Positions 1-8,787 of a stretch of 20,100 nucleotides of DNA are shown here, one piece after another. This DNA comes from Planctomycetota bacterium (GTDB lineage Bacteria; Planctomycetota; B15-G4). The notes beneath the pieces are model-generated. The model made no database searches, was not told where the DNA came from, and worked only from the letters and a program-made list of their open reading frames with translations. Numbering within the stretch: the first letter of the stretch is position 1; each line of letters opens with the position of its first letter. The stretch lies in assembly GCA_003644265.1 (NCBI GenBank), contig QNBX01000077.1, positions 1 through 20,100 on the forward strand. Reading direction: 5' to 3'. The translations under genes were made by a program, and so were the position numbers.

Positions 1-1182
1 CAGATCGTCGCCATCGCCATCGCCATCGCCATCGCCATCGCCATCGCCATCGCCATCGCCATCGCCATCGCCATCGCCATCGCCATCGTCGAACTCATCG
101 TCATCGTCGAACTCGGCGTCGGCGTCGGCGTCGGCCAGCGCGTCCTCGTCCGTGCACAGCTCGCAGGCCAGGACCCCGGCCTCGCCGTCGAGGCCGCACT
201 GCTCACACTGCTCACCCTCGGCCAGGCCGTCCGCGCAGACCTCGCAGGCGGCGGTCTCGGCATGCGAGCTGGCGTCGGCCGAGGAGAGCGCCCCGCCCAA
301 GCCGCCGTGCCCATCGGTCGGGCCACAGGCCACATCGAGCACCAGCGCGCCCATCACCAGCGGCAGGTAGGCCACGGACGCCAGCACCACACCGCGGGCG
401 CGGGCCCGGTCGGGGCGGCGGCGGAAGGCGAAGGCCGACATGAGGAACACCGCGCCCACGCTGAGGGCGACGAAGGCGTAGGCCGAGCCGGCGAGGCCCA
501 ACACGATGGGCAGGAAGGAGATCAGCATGACGGACATGACCTGGAGGGGCATCTGCCAGCGCAGCAGCGCGTCGTCGGGATCGTCCCGCGACAACATGCG
601 CAGCCCACCGGAGACGTAATCGTCCCGATACATCGAGGCGATGGCAAAGAAGTGTGGCAGCTGCCAGAGGAAGATCAGCCCGAAGGCGATCCACGACACC
701 CGCGAGGGGCCGCCCGCGGCGCAGGCCCCCACCACCAACGGCAGGGCGCCGGGCAGAGCCCCGACCCAGGTGTTGGTGGAGGTGCGTCGCTTGAGCGGCG
801 TGTAGATGCAGAGGTAGATCACCAGCGCCAGGGCCTGCACGCCCGCAGCGGCCAGGCCCGCGCCCACGACCAGCAGGGCCAGGCCGAGCAGCAGCGACGC
901 CAGCGCTCCCCAGAACACCTGGCCGGGCGTGAGCGCACCGGTCACCAGCGGGCGGCCGCGTGTGCGCTGCATGGCGGCGTCGATGTCGCGCTCGGCCCAG
1001 TGGTTCAGGGCGCAGCCGGCGGCCGCCGAGAACAACATGCCCGCCAGCAACCAGGGCAGGGGCGCGAGCTCACCGGGGCGCTCCAACAGGAAGCCGGCGG
1101 CGGTCACCACCAGCACCAGCGCGGCGATGCGAGGGCGGATCAGCCCGGCCACACCGCGCGCGTCGAGGCGAGGGCGCTGCAT
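1..1182 (-). CDS. ctaB: Protoheme IX farnesyltransferase (heme O synthase), partial, with unusual Cys/Asp-rich C-terminal tail
   Basis: This membrane UbiA-family prenyltransferase adds a farnesyl group to heme B to make heme O, the precursor of heme A for cytochrome oxidase. The ATG at 1182 overlaps the last base of the upstream heme A synthase stop (TGATG), which suggests translational coupling. The family signature is clear: N-H-W-A-E-R-D-I-D followed by M-Q-R-T-R-G-R-P near residues 60-80. The second Asp-containing loop (F-F-A-I-A-S-M-Y-R-D-D-Y) is also present, with hydrophobic segments throughout the first ~285 residues. After the last membrane segment, where the family normally ends (about 290-300 residues), the frame continues for at least 108 residues. 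This tail has three CxxC pairs (C313/C316, C326/C329, C340/C343), an acidic stretch and a Gly-Asp repeat. No stop codon occurs before the window edge, so the true C-terminus is not visible. The core assignment is secure; the tail has no function I recognise. Confidence 0.92.
   Translation of the reverse strand, partial: MQRPRLDARGVAGLIRPRIAALVLVVTAAGFLLERPGELAPLPWLLAGMLFSAAAGCALNHWAERDIDAAMQRTRGRPLVTGALTPGQVFWGALASLLLGLALLVVGAGLAAAGVQALALVIYLCIYTPLKRRTSTNTWVGALPGALPLVVGACAAGGPSRVSWIAFGLIFLWQLPHFFAIASMYRDDYVSGGLRMLSRDDPDDALLRWQMPLQVMSVMLISFLPIVLGLAGSAYAFVALSVGAVFLMSAFAFRRRPDRARARGVVLASVAYLPLVMGALVLDVACGPTDGHGGLGGALSSADASSHAETAACEVCADGLAEGEQCEQCGLDGEAGVLACELCTDEDALADADADAEFDDDDEFDDGDGDGDGDGDGDGDGDGDGDGDGDGDDL
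10..87. repeat. Hexanucleotide tandem repeat, 13 x GCCATC
   Basis: Thirteen perfect head-to-tail copies of GCCATC fill this stretch. It lies inside the tail of the ctaB frame, where the minus strand reads alternating Gly-Asp codons. Imperfect related triplets (GTC, ATC, GAA, CTC) flank it to about position 130 and encode more Asp, Glu and Phe. Because the unit is six bases, gain or loss of copies changes tail length without shifting the frame. A CRISPR array is ruled out because there are no spacers. Confidence 0.95.
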
Positions 1183-2345
1183 CAGGCGGGCCCTGCGGCG
1201 CGCTCGCCGGTTGCGTGGCCCGGGATGCCGGCGGTCAGATCACGCCCGGCGCTGCCAGCGGTCGCGGCGCGCTCGCGACGCCAGAGACGCAGCACCAGCA
1301 GCCAGCAGAGCAACAGCACCAGCGCGCCGTTGGCCACATGCAGTGACGTGAGCTCCGGCGGTCGCTTGAGCCAGATCACCGACGCGCCCAGTCCGGCCTG
1401 CAGCAGCACCGTCGCCGCCAGCGCGCCGGCATGGAGCATGAGCCCGGACGCCACGCGCCCCGCGACCTGGGCCGCACGCAGCACCGCCAGCAACACGAGC
1501 ACGGCGAAGGCGCGGTGGGCCATGTGCACCAGCACGGCCTGATCGATGACCTCGGGCAGCAGCCGCCCCGCGCCATCCACGGGGAAGAAGGGCACCGCCA
1601 GCCCGGCCTCGGTGTGGCGCATCCAGGCGCCCAGGGCGAGCTGCACATAGACGCTGAACATGGCCAGCACGGCGGCGACGCGCGCCGCTCGCAACGAGCC
1701 GCCGCGGTGTGCATGCGCCGCGTCGGCGCGCGGGTCGCGGGAGCTTGTCGCCCCGGCACGCTGCGCGGGGGCGAGCGATGCCTCTGCGGCCCCGGCGTCC
1801 GGCAGCGCAGCGCGTGCCAGCCGAGCCCACTCCGACGAGCAGGCGTAGGCCAGCCAGGCCGCCAGGCACAGCACCGTCTGCGCCATTCCGGCGTGTGTGG
1901 CGCTCACCTCGGGCGGCAGCAGCTGCTTGACCGTGAGGCCGCCCAGCAAGCCCTGGAACACCACCGCCGCCAGCAGCCACCAGGCCAGCTTGGCCACCCA
2001 GCGGCGCGACTCGCGGCGGGACGTCCACACGGCCACCACGATGGTCAGCAACCCCACGCCGGTGGCGATGGTGCGATGCCAGTGCTCGTGAAAGACCCCG
2101 CCCGTCATGATCGGCCAGACCGATCCGAAGGCCAGGGGCCAGTCCGGCACGGACAGGCCCGCGTGGTGGCTCTTGACCTGGGCGCCCATGAACACCAGGT
2201 ACAGGATGCTCAGCACCAGGGCGGCGCACAGCCGCCGTCGACCCGAAGACACCGCCGCCCCGACCGCTGTGGCCGGGGCGGCGGCTGCGTCCGAGCTGGG
2301 GCCGGCGCGACTGGCCGATTGTCTGGCCGGGCGGCGGGCCGTCAT
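1182..2345 (-). CDS. ctaA: Heme A synthase, COX15/CtaA family
   Basis: This multi-spanning membrane protein of 387 residues oxidises the methyl group of heme O to the formyl group of heme A, working directly after CtaB. Supporting features are the first membrane segment ending in a V-K-S-H-H-A-G-L-S-V-P-D-W-P loop, and H-E-H-W-H-R-T-I at residues 86-93. Other family landmarks are G-L-T-V at 136-139, P-P-E-V-S-A-T-H-A-G at 144-153, a His in W-M-R-H-T-E-A-G (about 244) and H-M-A-H-R at 274-278. These histidines match the heme-ligand and active-site positions of the family. The N-terminus has a ~35-residue Ala/Arg-rich extension before the first hydrophobic segment. A loop of about 50 residues (172-222), rich in Ala and Arg, separates the two halves of the protein. 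The ATG at 2345 follows a weak GGTGAG. The gene lies 60 bp behind the cupredoxin gene and overlaps ctaB by one base, consistent with one operon. Confidence 0.9.
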   Translation of the reverse strand: MTARRPARQSASRAGPSSDAAAAPATAVGAAVSSGRRRLCAALVLSILYLVFMGAQVKSHHAGLSVPDWPLAFGSVWPIMTGGVFHEHWHRTIATGVGLLTIVVAVWTSRRESRRWVAKLAWWLLAAVVFQGLLGGLTVKQLLPPEVSATHAGMAQTVLCLAAWLAYACSSEWARLARAALPDAGAAEASLAPAQRAGATSSRDPRADAAHAHRGGSLRAARVAAVLAMFSVYVQLALGAWMRHTEAGLAVPFFPVDGAGRLLPEVIDQAVLVHMAHRAFAVLVLLAVLRAAQVAGRVASGLMLHAGALAATVLLQAGLGASVIWLKRPPELTSLHVANGALVLLLCWLLVLRLWRRERAATAGSAGRDLTAGIPGHATGERAAGPA

Positions 2346-2405
2346 GGGCGCTCACCGCGGCGCAGACCCGCGCGCGAGGCGTCGGGCGCGACCGCGGTCC
2401 TTGGC

Positions 2406-3209
2406 TTACTTGTAGATGTGCTCGAAGCTGCCGGCGCCGCCCTCGATCGTGACCGTGCCGCTGGACTCGCCGAGGGTCTCGTGCCAGATGCGCACGCCGT
2501 ACTCACCGTCCTCCAGATCGGACGCGTTGTTGATGGTCACGCTGCCGTCGGCGGCGCTCACACCAAAGTACGGGTGCTCCATGCTGAAGCAGTAGGCCAC
2601 CATCCACGGGTGCACGTCGCACTTGATCATGATGGAGTCCTCGTCCTTCTTGAAGGTCTTGGTGACCTTCATGCCCTTCTCGGGCATGCCGATGTTGAAC
2701 TCCTTGTTGCTGCGCGGCACGGCGTGGATGTTGTGCAGGGTGTCGTCGCTGTTGCGGATCTCGATGTCCTGCTTCTTGACGATGCCGAACACATGGGGCT
2801 GGTACATGCAGCCCAACTGGTCGAGCACCACGGGCGTCTTGGGCGCCTTGTAGCGCTCGTCCGGCACGCCGGTCAGCGACACGAACACGTTGGCCAGGCC
2901 ACCATCGGCACCGACCACCACGCTCTGCGTGCCGACGTCGCCGTCGTGGGCGCCGACGCAATACGGGTCGGAGACCATGTCGATCTTGACGACGGCGGGA
3001 GCCTCACCACGGAACAGGATCTTGCCGCTGACACCGGCGACAGCCTTGGGCGCGGCGGCGGGAGCGCTGGGCTCGACCACCGCGACAGGAGCCACGCTGA
3101 GGGCTGCGGCGGCCACCTCGGAGGTGGCGGCGGTCTCGCCATCAGCGGTCATCTGGCCGAAGATCAGGGAGGTCGCCAAGCCGGCGACGAGAGCGGTCTG
3201 CAACAACAT
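2406..3209 (-). CDS. Exported cupredoxin-like (plastocyanin-type) protein
   Basis: I recognise a family of exported cupredoxin-like proteins, often annotated only as carboxypeptidase-regulatory-like or methylamine-utilisation proteins. The N-terminus is hydrophobic (M-L-L-Q-T-A-L-V-A-G-L), followed by a low-complexity Ala/Val/Pro linker to about residue 58 and then a beta-rich domain. Family landmarks are D-P-Y-C (84), Q-L-G-C-M-Y-Q-P-H-V (131-140) and N-S-D-D-T-L-H-N-I-H (153-162). The C-D-V-H-P-W-M motif is at 197-203. H159 or H162, C197, H200 and M203 are plausible type 1 copper ligands, although the C-x2-H-x2-M spacing is shorter than in plastocyanin. I chose the ATG at 3209 because GAGGTG sits six bases before it; an in-frame GTG at 3218 overlaps that ribosome site. 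Its place just before heme A and heme O synthase suggests an electron carrier or copper protein of the respiratory chain, which is an inference. Confidence 0.8.
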   Translation of the reverse strand: MLLQTALVAGLATSLIFGQMTADGETAATSEVAAAALSVAPVAVVEPSAPAAAPKAVAGVSGKILFRGEAPAVVKIDMVSDPYCVGAHDGDVGTQSVVVGADGGLANVFVSLTGVPDERYKAPKTPVVLDQLGCMYQPHVFGIVKKQDIEIRNSDDTLHNIHAVPRSNKEFNIGMPEKGMKVTKTFKKDEDSIMIKCDVHPWMVAYCFSMEHPYFGVSAADGSVTINNASDLEDGEYGVRIWHETLGESSGTVTIEGGAGSFEHIYK

Positions 3210-3365
3210 GTGGATCACCTCGCAAAGGTGGTTGGGGAGGGGTGGTAGCCGCGCGTCCCGCCGCCGCAGAGCAGCAGTTTTTCCAGGACCGTGCGGTCAC
3301 TCCGATAGCCTACCGGAACGGGTGCCGGCGGGTGAAGACGGGGGCCGCTGAGTGGGCCATGAACA

Positions 3366-3403
3366 CCACCGCCCCGCCGGAGAGCTGTCCGGCGGGGCGG
3401 TGG
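3366..3403 (-). terminator. Strong hairpin downstream of groEL
   Basis: A perfect 16-bp inverted repeat (CCACCGCCCCGCCGGA and its complement) encloses the 6-base loop GAGCTG. It begins about 64 bases past the groEL stop and precedes the cupredoxin gene on the same strand. There is no clear run of T after it on the minus strand, so it may act as a factor-assisted terminator or as a 3'-end stabiliser. Confidence 0.75.
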
Positions 3404-3467
3404 ATTGCTGGCTCGGTCCGCGCCCAGACTCAGGCGGCGGGCCGGAACCGACTGGCAGATCGGGCGA

Positions 3468-5093
<1,626 letters not shown>

Positions 5094-5143
5094 GGCTGTC
5101 GATTCTCTCTTGTCTGGAAGTCGTTCAGTTGTTGGACGGGGGC

Positions 5144-5189
5144 GGCGCTCGTCGAGCGCCTGGCCGCGTGTTGAGCGCAACGCGCGGCC
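5144..5189 (-). other. Two adjacent hairpins between groES and groEL
   Basis: Two inverted repeats sit side by side in the 126-bp spacer. The first (5144-5160) has 7-bp arms GGCGCTC/GAGCGCC around GTC. The second (5162-5189) has arms beginning GGCCGCG and ending CGCGGCC. It extends to about 12 pairs with one non-Watson-Crick position and a four-base loop. They could tune the GroES:GroEL ratio through partial termination or RNA processing, but in GC-rich DNA this is only suggestive. Confidence 0.4.
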
Positions 5190-5219
5190 GCTGGGTCAGC
5201 CCCTCACTCAGGCCAGGAC

Positions 5220-5552
5220 TCAGCCCAGTACAGCCAGGATCTCGTCCTCACGCACGATCAGCAGCTCCTCGCCGTCGATCTTGATCTCGGTGCCCGCGTA
5301 CGAGCTGAAGATCACGTGGTCCTTCTGCTTGAGACCGGGGGCGTGGCGCACGCCCTGGTCGTTCATGCGGCCCTCGCCCACGGCGATGACCACGCCCTCG
5401 CGCGGCTTCTCCTTGGCGCTCTCGGGCAGCACGATACCGCCGGCCGACATCTCCTCGGCCGCGATGCGACGCACGATCACGTTGTCGCCCATAGGCGTGA
5501 GGTTGGTCTTGGCGGCGGACTTGGTGGCGGTCTTGCGGGTCTTTGTGGCCAT
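5220..5552 (-). CDS. groES: Co-chaperonin GroES (10 kDa) with basic N-terminal extension
   Basis: This is the heptameric lid of the GroEL chamber. The core reads from about residue 19 (L-T-P-M-G-D-N-V-I-V-R-R) through the mobile-loop region A-A-E-E-M-S-A-G-G-I-V-L-P. It continues to the C-terminal strands V-I-F-S-S-Y-A-G-T-E and E-I-L-A-V-L-G. The ATG at 5552 is preceded by AGGAGA with an 8-base spacer (5561-5566), so this start is well supported although the frame stays open further upstream. The protein is 110 residues against about 97 in E. coli. The extra length is a Lys/Thr/Ala-rich N-terminal stretch (M-A-T-K-T-R-K-T-A-T-K-S-A-A-K). groEL follows 126 bp downstream. No CIRCE inverted repeat (TTAGCACTC type) was seen upstream, so HrcA control is not indicated. 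Confidence 0.95.
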   Translation of the reverse strand: MATKTRKTATKSAAKTNLTPMGDNVIVRRIAAEEMSAGGIVLPESAKEKPREGVVIAVGEGRMNDQGVRHAPGLKQKDHVIFSSYAGTEIKIDGEELLIVREDEILAVLG

Positions 5553-5631
5553 GGGCCGGGTCTCCTGTCTGGTGCAGTCTTGTTGAAGTTGGAAGGTCGT
5601 CAAGCGAGGCCGCTACGGGGCCGCGCCGGGG

Positions 5632-6057
5632 TCATAGGGTCAGGTTGGCGAGAATCCGGTCGACGGCCTGGCGCATGTCGTCCACGCCGAAGGGCTTGCC
5701 AAGGAAGGACTCGCCCAGCGACTCGCAGTCGTGGCGGATAGCCGCGTCGCGATTGCCGGACATGAAGATGGTGGGCATGGCGCGGCCCGTGCGCGCGGGC
5801 AGTCCGGCGGGTCCCGCGATCCAGGGACCGGCCCGATAGCGCCGCAGCACCTCGATGCCGGTCATGCCCGGCATCTCGACGTCCAGGATGGAGAGGTCGA
5901 TGGGCTCGCTGACCAGCACCCGCAGGGCGTCCGAGCCGCTGGAGGCCGTCAGCACCCGCAGCTGCCACTGGGCCAGGATCGCCACCACGGAGTCGCGCAC
6001 GGCCAGATCGTCGTCGCCGACGAGAACCGAGACGGTGCGGGGGTGCCGGGTGTCCAT
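5632..6057 (-). CDS. Single-domain response regulator (CheY-like receiver)
   Basis: This 141-residue protein consists of a receiver domain only, with no DNA-binding or enzymatic output domain. The acidic pocket is D15-D16, the phospho-acceptor is D59 in I-L-D-V-E-M-P-G, the switch Ser is S100 in I-F-M-S-G-N, and the conserved Lys is K121 in L-G-K-P-F. Between helix 3 and strand 4 there is a roughly 15-residue Gly/Pro/Ala-rich loop (about residues 77-93) that lengthens the domain. I chose the ATG at 6057 because it places the first strand a few residues from the start. No histidine kinase is adjacent. The gene sits 79 bp upstream of groES on the same strand, so co-transcription is possible but unproven. 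It probably relays phosphate to a partner protein encoded elsewhere. Confidence 0.88.
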   Translation of the reverse strand: MDTRHPRTVSVLVGDDDLAVRDSVVAILAQWQLRVLTASSGSDALRVLVSEPIDLSILDVEMPGMTGIEVLRRYRAGPWIAGPAGLPARTGRAMPTIFMSGNRDAAIRHDCESLGESFLGKPFGVDDMRQAVDRILANLTL

Positions 6058-6294
6058 GGTCAGACGGGAATCAGGCGGGGCAGGAGGCGCGGAGCCGAGG
6101 CGGACAGCGGATCGTGAGCGCGGACGCTCACCCGCCTGGAAGCAAACCCGGTGCCAAAGCCGCTCCTGCCGGGCCGCGAGCCCGTCGGGGGCCGGATCGG
6201 GCCACTCGTGCGCCCCTCCGGCCCCCTGGGCCCCGCATGTGCTGCCAGAATGGCCGAGCCCCCCGCCCGCGCCTGCCCGTGCTTTGATGCCGTA
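6058..6294. other. Divergent intergenic region with nested hairpin
   Basis: This non-coding space separates the leftward response regulator from the rightward thiE-like gene and should hold both promoters, but I see no convincing -35/-10 pair. It contains a perfect 9-bp inverted repeat, GGGGGCCGG at 6187-6195 and CCGGCCCCC at 6218-6226, with a smaller GGGC/GCCC pair nested inside. I looked for the conserved parts of a TPP riboswitch (CTGAGA and the second sensor helix) and did not find them. Confidence 0.5.
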
Positions 6295-7200
6295 ATGACA
6301 GCCGACCGTCGCTCCCGCCTGCGTGCCTGCCACCTGTACCTGGTGGCCAGCGTGCCCGAGGCCGCCGACCCGTCCGACCCGCCGGCGTTCTGGTGGACCG
6401 CCGTGGAGGCGTCGGTGCGCGGCGGCGCGGGGGCCGTGCAGCTGCGCGCCAAGCAGGCCTCCACCGATCAGCGCTGCCGGCTGGTGGCCCTGGCCCGGCA
6501 GCGGCTGGGTCCGAAGGTGCTGCTGATCATCAATGACGACCTGCGCGCGGCGCGCTGCGATGACGCGGACGGGCTGCACCTGGGTCGCGAGGACGCCGAG
6601 CGCCTGGGCCAGCAGTACTTCGAGCCGGACCCGGGCGAGGAGCTGACCTGGGGTGCGCTGGGCCTGGAGCTCTTTGCGTCGACCGAACGCCGGCCCGAAG
6701 CAGACGGGCCCGCCCAGCCGGACCTGGGCACGCTGCTGGGGGGCCTCGGGCCCGCCGGCTGCGCGAGCCCCGGCTCCGACTCCCCCGCCGATCGACGCTG
6801 CATGGGCCTGCTGGTCGCGCGCGGCGGTCTCGGGCCCACCAAGCTGCTGGGCACATCCACGCGCGATGCCGGCGAGATCCGACGGGCGCTGTCAGGACTG
6901 GCCGACCATGTGGGCTTCGGCGCCATGGCGGTCAGCGGCACCAAGCCCGACGCGACGCTGGCCGACCCGCTGGAGCTGCGCAGCTGCGGCCGGCGCTTTG
7001 CGCAGCTGCCGGTCTTCCCCATCGGTGGGGTGGACAGCCGCACGCTCGGGCGCGTGCTGGACGCGAACCTGGACCGGGCAGCTGTGGGCGCCGCGCTGAT
7101 GGACGCCGAGGACCCGTGGGCCCTGGCCAGCGAGCTGCTGCGTCGCCTCACGCACGACCGCCTGCGTCGAGCCGATCAGGACGGGGCGGCGGGCGCCTGA
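6295..7200 (+). CDS. thiE: Thiamine-phosphate synthase-like protein with a large internal insertion
   Basis: ThiE couples the pyrimidine and thiazole precursors into thiamin phosphate on a TIM barrel. Family motifs appear in order: V-Q-L-R-A-K at 48-53, I-I-N-D-D at 78-82 and G-L-H-L-G-R-E-D at 93-100. They continue with L-L-G-T-S-T-R at 184-190, G-T-K-P-D-A at 215-220 and F-P-I-G-G-V at 241-246. These cover the phosphate- and pyrimidine-binding positions. The protein is about 301 residues against the usual ~215. Most of the surplus is a segment of about 70-80 residues (roughly 103-183) between the H-L-G-R-E-D and G-T-S-T motifs, where other members have a short linker. The start is uncertain: the ATG at 6295 has no clear ribosome site, and another in-frame ATG lies at 6250. 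The gene converges on the radical SAM gene with a 12-bp gap. A related TenI-type protein cannot be excluded. Confidence 0.8.
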   Translation: MTADRRSRLRACHLYLVASVPEAADPSDPPAFWWTAVEASVRGGAGAVQLRAKQASTDQRCRLVALARQRLGPKVLLIINDDLRAARCDDADGLHLGREDAERLGQQYFEPDPGEELTWGALGLELFASTERRPEADGPAQPDLGTLLGGLGPAGCASPGSDSPADRRCMGLLVARGGLGPTKLLGTSTRDAGEIRRALSGLADHVGFGAMAVSGTKPDATLADPLELRSCGRRFAQLPVFPIGGVDSRTLGRVLDANLDRAAVGAALMDAEDPWALASELLRRLTHDRLRRADQDGAAGA

Positions 7201-7212
7201 CACCGCGCGGCA

Positions 7213-8760
7213 TCAGATGTACGTGCTCACCCGGCCCAGCGAGCGACGCACCACGTCAAAGAGCTGGAACTCGATGGGCGCCTTCCAGATGCGGTTGCGC
7301 AGGCGCACGCCGGCCGACTTGCGCAGCAGCTGGCTGATGGGCCCGCGGCCGCCCGCGATGCCATCGAACCACGGCGCCATCTGGGTGAAGCGCGCCCAGA
7401 CCTGCTGCACGTCCTCGGGGATGACGCCCCACCACGAGTTGAACTTGTAGTCGAAGCAGCGGCCCCAGTCCTCGAGCGTCTCGGGCACGGGGTAGCCGTT
7501 GTCCTGCACCGACGGCGCCCAGAACTCGCTGCCGGGGATGGGTCGGTACGGGAAGACCTCCACCGAGCAGCTCGGGTAGCGGGTCTTCATGTCGGCCGCT
7601 TCGTAGATGGTCTCGTACATCGACTCCACGCTCTCGCCGGGGTAGCCGATGATGTAGGTCAGCCCCGACTTGATGTCGAGCTCGTGCATCTTGGACATGG
7701 CCTCGTCCGTCTGGCCTTCCTTGATGGCCTTGCGGATCAGCTCCTGGGTCTGCTCGGTGGCGGCCTCGGCGCCGAACCACATCAGGTGGTTGCCCGAGCG
7801 CTTCATGAGCTTGAGCGTGTCCCAGTCGTACTGGCAGATCTGCTTGATCTCGATCGTGCCGTTCCAGTTGATGTTCAGGTCCCTGCTGAGCAGGCCCTCG
7901 CAGAACTCGGCCATGCGCTTCTTGGACACGCCGAAGTTGGCGTCCTGGAAGCGCAGCACGTCGTAGGGGTTCTTGCGATGGATCTCGGCCAGGCGGTCCA
8001 CCAGCACGTCGGCGTCCAGGGCCATCCAGCGTCGCCCGGCGATCTCGGCGCTGCAGCAGAAGGCGCAGGGCTCGGGGCAACCGAAGCTGGAGAAGTAGCT
8101 GATGCCGCGGTGCGGGCGGTGCGCCAGGTGGTGCGGCGGCGGCAGGCGGTTGCGCACGCGGTGCCCGAACTCCGCCGAGCGCTTCTGCAGGTCGTAGTAG
8201 TCGTCGAGGTCGATCAGGTGGAAGCTGGGCTCCGGCAGATCGTTCAGGTGCGTGGCCTTGCGCGTGGCCGTCCAATGCACGTGTCCGTCGCGCCCCAGGA
8301 TCAGGCCCTCGATGCCGGACAGGTCGGCCTCGCGGCCCTCCTCGCGCCAGGCCTCGAGCACCTCGACGAAGGCCAGCTCGCCCTGGCCGTAGACCACCAC
8401 GTCGCAGATGTCGGTGTTGACGTACAGCTCGGGGATGGCGCTGGGGAACCAGCCGCCCCACATGATGGGCATGTCCGGGAAGCGGTCGCGCACCGCCTGG
8501 GCCACCTGCGCGCCGTCCCACACCTGGTACCCCAGGATGCAGGAGCTGGCGAAGGCCCGGGCGCCCTCGCACTCCGCCAGGACCCGCTCCACGTAGCGTG
8601 GCTCGGTCATGGCGTCGACCAGCACGACCTCCCAGCCGGCGGCCTCCGCGGTGGGAGCGATGTGCAGCATCTCCAGCGGGAGCAGGTCCGCGCTGGGCAG
8701 ATCGCCGATCTCGGGATCGACACGAGACGGCAGGAAGAGGACGACCTTGGGCTTGATCAC
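7213..8760 (-). CDS. B12-binding-type radical SAM protein
   Basis: This 515-residue protein has an N-terminal Rossmann-like domain (about 1-140) of the cobalamin-binding type. Its landmarks are V-V-L-F-L-P-S, the P-L-E-M-L-H-I-A-P segment, and I-M-W-G-G-W-F-P-S. The radical SAM core contains C228-x3-C232-x2-C235, the ligands of the SAM-binding 4Fe-4S cluster. A downstream Y-I-I-G-Y-P-G-E-S segment is typical of these enzymes. The layout resembles the BchE/P-methylase class, but the classical D-x-H-x-x-G cobalamin motif is not evident, so B12 use is uncertain. The C-terminal ~120 residues are rich in Trp and aromatic residues and have no match I can name. The start is a GTG at 8760 without a strong ribosome site. 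It lies only 27 bp behind the selenoprotein gene on the same strand, suggesting co-transcription. The substrate is unknown. Confidence 0.85.
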   Translation of the reverse strand: MIKPKVVLFLPSRVDPEIGDLPSADLLPLEMLHIAPTAEAAGWEVVLVDAMTEPRYVERVLAECEGARAFASSCILGYQVWDGAQVAQAVRDRFPDMPIMWGGWFPSAIPELYVNTDICDVVVYGQGELAFVEVLEAWREEGREADLSGIEGLILGRDGHVHWTATRKATHLNDLPEPSFHLIDLDDYYDLQKRSAEFGHRVRNRLPPPHHLAHRPHRGISYFSSFGCPEPCAFCCSAEIAGRRWMALDADVLVDRLAEIHRKNPYDVLRFQDANFGVSKKRMAEFCEGLLSRDLNINWNGTIEIKQICQYDWDTLKLMKRSGNHLMWFGAEAATEQTQELIRKAIKEGQTDEAMSKMHELDIKSGLTYIIGYPGESVESMYETIYEAADMKTRYPSCSVEVFPYRPIPGSEFWAPSVQDNGYPVPETLEDWGRCFDYKFNSWWGVIPEDVQQVWARFTQMAPWFDGIAGGRGPISQLLRKSAGVRLRNRIWKAPIEFQLFDVVRRSLGRVSTYI

Positions 8761-8787
8761 GGGTGCGGTGTCTTTGGAGGTGTCGCC

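Noticed and set aside
10..87. Possible CRISPR array
   Set aside because: The repeat is a continuous hexamer without spacers and lies in a coding frame.
1431..3248. A 600-codon open frame on the plus strand opposite the heme A synthase and cupredoxin genes
   Set aside because: The minus-strand genes have clear family motifs. The plus-strand translation is a His/Gln/Gly-rich shadow with no ribosome site or homology.
3287..3298. Short palindrome GACCGTGCGGTC as an operator for the cupredoxin operon
   Set aside because: Five-base arms are expected by chance in DNA this GC-rich, and no promoter elements line up with it.
5553..5631. CIRCE operator upstream of groES
   Set aside because: No TTAGCACTC-N9-GAGTGCTAA-like repeat was found on either strand.
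6058..6294. TPP riboswitch ahead of the thiE-like gene
   Set aside because: The conserved CTGAGA and pyrophosphate-sensor sequences are absent.
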